Below, one piece after another: positions 58,431-64,000 of a stretch of 64,000 bases of DNA. The stretch covers positions 62,001-126,000 of the forward strand of contig NZ_LLZN01000127.1 of NCBI RefSeq assembly GCF_001509795.1, read 5' to 3'. The stretch's first letter is position 1. Every line of letters begins with the position of its first letter. The stretch is from Streptomyces sp. NRRL WC-3605 (lineage in GTDB: Bacteria > Actinomycetota > Actinomycetes > Streptomycetales > Streptomycetaceae). The notes below the pieces were generated by a model that was not told the DNA's origin, did no database searches, and worked only from the letters and a program-made list of their open reading frames with translations. Position numbers and translations under genes: made by a program.

Positions 58431-59867
58431 ATGACGGAACGACCCGCGCAGCGCACTCCCAATCGACAGCTCGCCGCGCTCATCGCAGAAGCGGGATTCT
58501 CCAACGCGGGTCTCGCCCGCCGGGTGGACCAGCTCGGACTCGAACACGGGCTTGACCTGAGATACGACAAGACATCGGTCACCCGCTGGCTGCGCGGACA
58601 GCAGCCGCGCGGCACGACCCCGGCGCTGATCGCCGAGGTCTTCACCCGGCGCCTCGGCCGCCGCCTCACCGCCCAGGACCTCGGCCTGGACGCCTGCGCG
58701 CCCGTGTACGCCGGGCTGGAGTTCGCCGCGACCCCCGAGGAGGCCGTCGACATCGTCAGCGGCCTGTGGCGCAAGGACTCCGGCAGCCACGCCGAGCTGC
58801 GCAAGATCGCGTTCACCCCGGCCGGGCTCGTCGTGCCCAGCCGGGACTGGCTGATCGGCCGCGCCGACGACAAGGTCGCGCGCGGCGAGCCGGTGACCCG
58901 GGTGCAGGTCCCGGGCCGGCCGGTGGTGCCCCGCCAGCGCGGCCAGGCCGAGCGCGGGCCCGGCCAGAAGGTCACCGGCGGCGACATCGCCGCGCTGCGC
59001 TCGGTCGGCGACCTGTTCCGCTCCCTGGACGACATGTACGGCGGCGGCCACGCCCGCCAGGCCCTCGTGCGCTACCTGGAGCACGAGTGCGAGCCGATGC
59101 TGCGCGGCACCTACGGCGAGCAGACCGGACGCCGGCTGTTCGCCGCCGCCGCGGACCTCACGCGGCTCGCGGGCTGGACGTCGTTCGACATCGCCGCGCA
59201 CGGGCTGGCCCAGCGCTACTTCGTGCAGGCGCTGCGGCTGGCCCAGGCCGCCGGGGACCGGCCGTTCGGGTCGTACGTCCTGGCGACCATGAGCCGGCAG
59301 GCCGTCTACCTCGGGCACGGCCGGGAGGCCGTCCAGCTCGCGCGCGTCGCCCAGCAGGGCGTCGGCACCGGCGCCCCGCCGGCCGTGCTGGCCCTGCTGC
59401 ACGCCTGCGAGGCGCGCGGCCACGGGGTGCTCGGCGAGGTCCGCGCCTGCACGGCGTCCCTGGTCCGGGCCGAACGCGCCCTGGAGGCCGCCCGCCCCGG
59501 CGACGACGTCCCGCACTGGGCGCGGTTCTTCGACGACGCGCAGCTCGCCGACGAGTTCGGCCACTGCCACCGGGACCTCCAGCAGTTCCGCGCGTCCGCC
59601 CAGCACGCCGAGCGCTCCCTGCAGCTGCGGGCCCCCGCCTTCGCCCGCAGCCGCCTGTTCTGCCGGCTCGTCCTGGCCAGCGCCCGTCTCGGCCTCGGCG
59701 AGCTCGACCAGGCGTGCGCCCTGGCCGCCGAGGCGGCGGGCCAGGCGGCGGAGATGCGGTCCGTCCGGGCGATCGAGTACGTCCGCGACTTCGAACGCAG
59801 GCTGGAGCCCTACCGCGACGCGGCCCCGGTCCGCGGCTACCGCGACAGGGTCGCCGCGCTGCTGTGA
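58431..59867 (+). CDS. XRE/TPR-type regulator (NsdA-like)
   Basis: 478 residues. N-terminal helix-turn-helix-like part (RQLAALIAEAGFSNAGLARRVDQLG, then YDKTSVTRWLRGQQPRGTTP, about 10-65), followed by RRLGRRLTAQDLGLD. The remaining ~350 residues are helical TPR-like (RLFAAAADLTRLAGWTSFDIAAHG, YFVQALRLAQAAGDRPFGSYVLATMSRQAVYLG). This architecture is shared by the Streptomyces NsdA family, regulators of antibiotic production and development; targets here are unknown. ATG 58431 with AGGAGACC 12 bp upstream. Divergent from lipB. Confidence 0.85.
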   Translation: MTERPAQRTPNRQLAALIAEAGFSNAGLARRVDQLGLEHGLDLRYDKTSVTRWLRGQQPRGTTPALIAEVFTRRLGRRLTAQDLGLDACAPVYAGLEFAATPEEAVDIVSGLWRKDSGSHAELRKIAFTPAGLVVPSRDWLIGRADDKVARGEPVTRVQVPGRPVVPRQRGQAERGPGQKVTGGDIAALRSVGDLFRSLDDMYGGGHARQALVRYLEHECEPMLRGTYGEQTGRRLFAAAADLTRLAGWTSFDIAAHGLAQRYFVQALRLAQAAGDRPFGSYVLATMSRQAVYLGHGREAVQLARVAQQGVGTGAPPAVLALLHACEARGHGVLGEVRACTASLVRAERALEAARPGDDVPHWARFFDDAQLADEFGHCHRDLQQFRASAQHAERSLQLRAPAFARSRLFCRLVLASARLGLGELDQACALAAEAAGQAAEMRSVRAIEYVRDFERRLEPYRDAAPVRGYRDRVAALL

Positions 59868-60128
59868 CGGTGGGACCCGGCCGCCCGCAGCGGGTCCACC
59901 CGGCCTCGGACGGCCGGTCCGCGGGGGCCGCGTCCGGTTCGGGTGGACGGCCGAGCGGATGCGGGGCCGGGGCCGGGCAGGCGCGTCCAGAGTTCGCCGG
60001 GGCCCGGCCACCCCGTCCGTGACGTCCGGCGGCGGCTCGCCGGGCCGAGTGGCCGGTCCGTGCCGGGAGCGCGGGGCTGGGGCGGCCGTCCGGGCGGGCT
60101 CCGGCCCGCCCCGGTCAGGCCGCCCCGG

Positions 60129-61484
60129 TCAGGCCGCCGTGCGTAAGGGTTCCGAGCGGTTCAGGGAGCCCGCCGCGCCCAGGTCCGTGAGGATCGCCGT
60201 GGTGGCCCGGCGGGCCGAGTGCAGGGCGCCCTGGACCGTGCTGGTGTCGCGGTGGTCGCCGCACACGTACAGGCCCGCCAGCAGCCGTACCGGGCGGCGC
60301 AAGTCGTGCGGGGCGGTCATCGCGGGCACGGCCTCGGGCGTGTGGTGCACGGCCAGCGTCTCCCAGCGGGCCGTCGAGGTGCCGTACAGCCGGGCGAGGT
60401 GCATCCGCACGGCCGTGTCGACGTCCGGGGGCGGGGTGCCGAGGACCGTCGAGGTGACGAGGGCGCGGCCGGCCGGGGCGCGGCTCGGGTCGACGAGGCT
60501 GATCACCGCCGTGTGCGCCACCGGGCCGCTCCGGTCGGCGTCCAGCAGCAGCGAGGCGCCGGTGTCCGGTGCCTCGTCCATCGTGTGGTGGAGGACCGTC
60601 ACCGGGTGGAAGCCGGGCACGCGCAGCCCCGGCAGGAGCTCGCCGGCGGTCCGCGCGTCGGTGGCCAGCAGTACCGCGCGGCACCGGATCTCGCCGTGCT
60701 CGGCGGTCGTGACGGCCGTCGTGGCGATCGAGGTGACCCGCACCCCGGTGTGCACGGTGCCCGGCGGCAGCGAGCGCGCCAGCAGCTCGGGCAGGGCATC
60801 GGCGCCGCCCTCGGGCAGGCACAGCCGGCCGCCCGCGAAGGCGTGCAGCGCGAGGTCCGCGCACCGGCTGGACGTCGTCAGCTCCGGGTCGTACAGCAGG
60901 GCGGCGAGCAGCGGCCGCAGGAATCCTTCGATCGTGCGTGGCGGGATGCCGCGTTCCGCGAGGGCCTGCGCGGCCGGAGCCTCCGGGCGGTTCAGCAGCC
61001 GTTCGACGGGCGCGGAGGCCAGCCGGGCGAGCGCCGCGCCCAGGCGTGCCTGGTCGACGGCCGTGCCCAGCGGTGCTCCGGTGCGCGCCCGGGGGACCGC
61101 GGAGGCCCTGGGGGCGCTCGCCAGGGCGCGTACGGCGTGGAGTGCGCCCCTCGCGCGCCGGGCGCCCGCCGGGCCGGTGAGCGCTCCGGCGCGGTGGCGG
61201 CGCCCGTCGCTGTGCAGCAGCACCCCCGGGGCGAAGGACCGCAGCGCGAGCGCGTCCAGGGCCGGTGTCCGGCGGAGCTCGGGATACGACGTCGACAGAA
61301 GCTGCCCGATCCGGTCCAGCCGGAAGCCGTCGACCTTCTCGGTCGACATGCGGCCGCCCGGACAGGGGGCCGCCTCCAGGACCGCGGTGGTTATTCCTGC
61401 GCTGGTCAGCCGGTGCGCCGCGGCGAGCCCGGCGACCCCGGCTCCCACGATGACGACGTCCGCCTGGTACGCGGGCTCAAGCAC
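60129..61484 (-). CDS. FAD-dependent amine oxidase/phytoene-desaturase-like oxidoreductase
   Basis: 451 residues from GTG 61484 (GAGGAGGGG site). N-terminal dinucleotide-binding motif VVIVGAGVAGLAAAHRLTSAG, then LEAAPCPGGRMSTEKVDGFRLD typical of the NAD(P)/FAD amine-oxidase superfamily. C-terminal FAD contact is GLYVCGDHRDTSTVQGALHSARRAT. The substrate is unknown; relatives act on carotenoids, porphyrins or amines. The stop codon lies within a 14-bp tandem duplication (60108-60135). Confidence 0.9.
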   Translation of the reverse strand: MLEPAYQADVVIVGAGVAGLAAAHRLTSAGITTAVLEAAPCPGGRMSTEKVDGFRLDRIGQLLSTSYPELRRTPALDALALRSFAPGVLLHSDGRRHRAGALTGPAGARRARGALHAVRALASAPRASAVPRARTGAPLGTAVDQARLGAALARLASAPVERLLNRPEAPAAQALAERGIPPRTIEGFLRPLLAALLYDPELTTSSRCADLALHAFAGGRLCLPEGGADALPELLARSLPPGTVHTGVRVTSIATTAVTTAEHGEIRCRAVLLATDARTAGELLPGLRVPGFHPVTVLHHTMDEAPDTGASLLLDADRSGPVAHTAVISLVDPSRAPAGRALVTSTVLGTPPPDVDTAVRMHLARLYGTSTARWETLAVHHTPEAVPAMTAPHDLRRPVRLLAGLYVCGDHRDTSTVQGALHSARRATTAILTDLGAAGSLNRSEPLRTAA

Positions 61485-61644
61485 GTGCCCCTCCTCGAGG
61501 TTGCGCGGCCGGTGGAGACGTCATGCCCCCAACTGGCCCAGGAAATACCCGAGTTCGGCACGAGGTTACGGACGCGATCGGTCAGGTGCAGTCGCGCATC
61601 GACAGAGCACGGTCGCACGGCGGTCGCATACGGACATCCGTGCC

Positions 61645-61697
61645 TTAGGGCGTCCTCGCAAGCCCGTCTGGCTCGCCACTTCCGGAACACGCCCTAC
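61645..61697. terminator. Hairpin containing the TIGR01777 stop codon
   Basis: TTAGGGCGT-type left arm and CACGCCCTAC right arm enclose ~25 nt. The TAG stop of the epimerase gene (61694-61696) is in the right arm. Same class as the hairpin at 2230, with shared CGCAAG and CGGAA inner bases. Confidence 0.6.
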
Positions 61698-62599
61698 CGC
61701 AGGGCCGCCCGGATCGCCCCGTCGATGTCCGGGAACGCGAAGGTGAAGCCCGACTCCAGCAGCCGTTTCGGCCGAACCCGCTGGCTGCCGAGCACGTCCC
61801 CGGCCATCTCGCCGAGCACGGTCCGCAGGACGGGCGCCGGGACCGGCAGCAGCGCCGGCCGGTGCAGCACCCGCCCCATGGACGCGGTGATCTCACCGTT
61901 CGTCACCGGCTCGGGAGCGGTCACGTTGAACGGCCCCGACAGGTCCTCGGCGTCCAGCAGATGCCGGATCGCCGCCACCTCGTCGTGCAGCGACACGAAC
62001 GACCAGTACTGCCGCCCGTCCCCCAGCCGGCCCCCCAGCCCCGCCTTGAACAGCGGGAACAGCCGCCCCCACGCCCCGCCCTCGCGGGCCACCACAAGGC
62101 CGGTGCGCACGCACACCGTCCGCACCCCCGCCTCCCGCGCGGGCGCCGCCGCGGCCTCCCACTCCACGCACAGCTCCGGCAGGAAGCCCTCGCCGGGCGG
62201 ACTCGACTCGTCGACAACCCGGGCGCCGGTCTCGCCGTAGTAGCCGATCGCGCTGCCGTTCACGAAGACCCGCGGCCGCTCCCCGGGCTTCAGTCCCGCC
62301 ATCGCGGAGGCGAGCGCCGCCGTGCCCCGCACCCGGCCGCGCCGCAGGCTCTCCTTGTACGCGTCGGTCCAGCGCCGCGCCCCCACGTTCGCACCGGCCA
62401 GATTGACCACCGCGTCGCACCCGGCCAGCACCTCGGCCGCCACCCGGCCGCCGTCGGGGTCCCAGCGGACCTCGTCCGCAGCACGGGGCTCCCGGCGCAC
62501 CAGGCGGACCACCTCGTGCCCGTCCGCGACGAGCGAGCGCACCAGAGCGGCACCGATCAGACCGGACGAGCCGGCGACCACGATTCTCGACAGATCCAT
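61694..62599 (-). CDS. TIGR01777 family sugar-nucleotide-epimerase-like SDR protein
   Basis: 301 residues from ATG 62599. Rossmann start RIVVAGSSGLIGAALVRSLVADGHEV, then LVRREPRAADEVRWDPDGG, CDAVVNLAGANVGARRWTDAYKESLRRGRV (a TIGR01777 hallmark), FVNGSAIGYYGETG and a C-terminal DUF1731-like part (LGSQRVRPKRLLESGFTFAFPDI). Substrate unknown; the family is widespread (YfcH/SulA-like). Convergent-free, ending in a hairpin. Confidence 0.93.
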   Translation of the reverse strand: MDLSRIVVAGSSGLIGAALVRSLVADGHEVVRLVRREPRAADEVRWDPDGGRVAAEVLAGCDAVVNLAGANVGARRWTDAYKESLRRGRVRGTAALASAMAGLKPGERPRVFVNGSAIGYYGETGARVVDESSPPGEGFLPELCVEWEAAAAPAREAGVRTVCVRTGLVVAREGGAWGRLFPLFKAGLGGRLGDGRQYWSFVSLHDEVAAIRHLLDAEDLSGPFNVTAPEPVTNGEITASMGRVLHRPALLPVPAPVLRTVLGEMAGDVLGSQRVRPKRLLESGFTFAFPDIDGAIRAALR

Positions 62600-62663
62600 G
62601 CACGCCATCCTGCCCGGAACCCGCCCGGATACGTCCCCGTACGCCCCGGGACGCGCCCTCGCC

Positions 62664-63848
62664 TCACGAGGTGACCACGTCCCCGGTGTCCACCGGGACC
62701 GTCGAGGTCGCCGCGCGCTGGGCGGACGAGGCCACCTCGTCCGCGGTCAGGACGTAGCCGGTCTCGTCGTCGGTCGTGGACCGGGCGAAGACCACCCCGT
62801 ACACCCGGCCGTCGGTGGTCAGCAGCGGTCCGCCCGAGTTGCCCGGGCGCACGGTGGAGCGGATCGAGTAGATCTCGCGGGTCACCGTCTCGTCGTTGTA
62901 GATGTTCTGGCCGGTGGCCTGTATGCGGCCGGCGACCGTCGCCGCCTGGAGGTCCAGCGCGCCGTCCTCCGGGTAGCCCGCCACGACCGCCGAGTCGCCG
63001 CGCGCGGCCTCGTCGTCGAAGCGCAGGACGGGGGCGCGCAGCTGCGGCACGTACAGCACGGCCACGTCCCGCCGGGGATCGAAGAGCACCACCCGCGCCG
63101 CGTACGACGGCCCGACGCCGCCCACACGGACGTCCGGCCGGTCGATGCCGGCCACCACGTGCGCGTTGGTCATCACGCGCTGCGGGGCGTACACGAAGCC
63201 GCTGCCCTCGCGGCCCTGGGTGCCCGCGGACCCCTCGATCTTGACGGTGCTGCGCTTGGCGGCCTCCGTGGCGGCCGGGGTGACGCTGTCGCCGGTGGGC
63301 TTGGCGACCTCGGCCGTCGACTCGTTCTCGAACGGGTTGAAGACCTGCGGGAAGCCCGCCTCGGTCAGCGCGGAGGTGGCCCGCGAGAACCAGGCCGGGG
63401 TGGTGTCCGGCATGGCCTCCTGCACGCCGCCCAGCAGCCGGGAGTCACGGATCGCCGACGTCAGCAGCGGCGAGGAGGACGCGGCCAGCACGCTCGCCGC
63501 CACCCAGGACACGATCAGCACGGCCACCGCGTTGGCCACGGCCCCGCCGACGCCGTCGGCCACCCGCAACGGCCCGCGGTCCAGCTCCCGGCGCAGCCGC
63601 AGGGCCAGCCGCCCGGCCAGCTCGTGCACCAGCACGGCGGGCAGCAGCACGGTCAGCACCGCGGCCACCGTCGCCCGTGTGGTGCCCGGCGTGACCAGGT
63701 CCATCACCCACGGCAGCAGCCACACGCCGATCGCCGCGCCGCCCACGAAGCCGGCCAGCGAGACACAGCCGGCCACCAGCCCGCGCCGGTAGCCGGAGGC
63801 CGCGTAGGCCACCATCACGAGCAGCAGCACGATGTCGAGCAGGTCCAC
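62664..63848 (-). CDS. MarP-like membrane serine protease (CvpA + trypsin-like domains)
   Basis: 394 residues from GTG 63848 (AAAGGCGG site). N-terminal CvpA domain with four membrane helices (LLDIVLLLVMVAYAASGYRRGLVAG at the start). After ~residue 205 comes a periplasmic trypsin-like domain: VMTNAHVVAG (His), RDVAVLYVP (Asp), and VRPGNSGGPLL (Ser), with GSGFVYAP before. In M. tuberculosis the same architecture (MarP) protects cytoplasmic pH under acid stress. All three catalytic residues are present. Confidence 0.93.
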   Translation of the reverse strand: MDLLDIVLLLVMVAYAASGYRRGLVAGCVSLAGFVGGAAIGVWLLPWVMDLVTPGTTRATVAAVLTVLLPAVLVHELAGRLALRLRRELDRGPLRVADGVGGAVANAVAVLIVSWVAASVLAASSSPLLTSAIRDSRLLGGVQEAMPDTTPAWFSRATSALTEAGFPQVFNPFENESTAEVAKPTGDSVTPAATEAAKRSTVKIEGSAGTQGREGSGFVYAPQRVMTNAHVVAGIDRPDVRVGGVGPSYAARVVLFDPRRDVAVLYVPQLRAPVLRFDDEAARGDSAVVAGYPEDGALDLQAATVAGRIQATGQNIYNDETVTREIYSIRSTVRPGNSGGPLLTTDGRVYGVVFARSTTDDETGYVLTADEVASSAQRAATSTVPVDTGDVVTS

Positions 63849-64000
63849 TGAGCCGCCTTTCTCCAGGACCCGGTAGCAGGACCTCTTAGTACGCGTGCCG
63901 GACGCTCGATGATCAGCGCGCGGCGGCGTGTCACCGCGATTCGGCCACGCTGCGTACACCTGGAGGAACGCCCCGGACCCGGATGATGGTTCCACCCGGT

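Noticed and set aside
60108..60135. A 14-bp tandem duplication at the end of the flavin oxidoreductase gene as an attachment site
   Set aside because: It is too short and has no flanking foreign genes; simple slippage is enough to explain it.

Overview
The window is chromosomal DNA of a high-GC actinomycete, almost certainly Streptomyces. The evidence is extreme G/C at third codon positions, frequent GTG starts, AAGGAGG-type ribosome sites, and the grouping glnA2 - glnE - malR/malEFG/aglA/aml/pullulanase - glnII/glnRII - glnA - lipA/lipB. From memory, that order matches S. coelicolor around SCO2190-SCO2250. No rRNA, tRNA, CRISPR array or intact transposase/integrase was recognised.

Layout. 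1-10.6 kb: an ABC-transporter ATPase cut by the window edge, a membrane endonuclease/exonuclease/phosphatase protein, a TetR/MFS drug-efflux operon with a 25-bp operator palindrome, panB, a DUF3105-DUF305 pair, nsrR and hmpA (NO defence, with a clear NsrR-type site), and the glutamine-synthetase-like gene glnA2. 10.6-13.8 kb: a 3.2-kb accessory segment (alpha/beta hydrolase, TetR regulator, GNAT acetyltransferase). It lies between two nearly identical 90-bp copies of the 3' end of glnA2 and looks like the scar of an element that targeted that gene. 13.9-18.9 kb: an MMPL exporter, a two-component system and a VOC protein. 19-23 kb: glnE (adenylyltransferase for GlnA) and a PAP2-like membrane protein.

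23.3-36.9 kb is the alpha-glucan locus. It holds the repressor gene malR, the ABC importer malEFG, the alpha-glucosidase aglA, a secreted alpha-amylase and a secreted 1801-residue protein with an alpha-amylase half and a pullulanase half joined by two carbohydrate-binding modules. Starch and pullulan would be cut outside the cell, maltodextrins imported by MalEFG and hydrolysed by AglA. CTTGCA/TGCAAG half-sites recur before malE, the amylase and the pullulanase, suggesting one MalR regulon.

37-52.8 kb: a tautomerase-family protein, a TetR regulator, a membrane protein with a sigma-factor-like cytoplasmic domain, a lipoprotein, a DUF1996 secreted protein, an epimerase, glnRII, glnII, an RlpA-like secreted protein, an ArsC-like protein, a DUF2252 protein, pspAB-htpX and small membrane proteins. 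52.9-64 kb: glnA, an RDD protein, DUF4191, lipA, lipB, an XRE/TPR regulator, a flavin oxidoreductase, a TIGR01777 epimerase and a MarP-like membrane serine protease.

Nitrogen assimilation links much of the window: three glutamine-synthetase-family genes, the modifying enzyme GlnE and the regulator GlnRII. Both glnA and glnII carry a complete four-half-site GlnR box. The most unusual features are the duplicated glnA2 end, a candidate leader peptide before glnRII, a repeated class of hairpins that contain the stop codon of the adjoining gene, and the membrane-anchored sigma-like protein.
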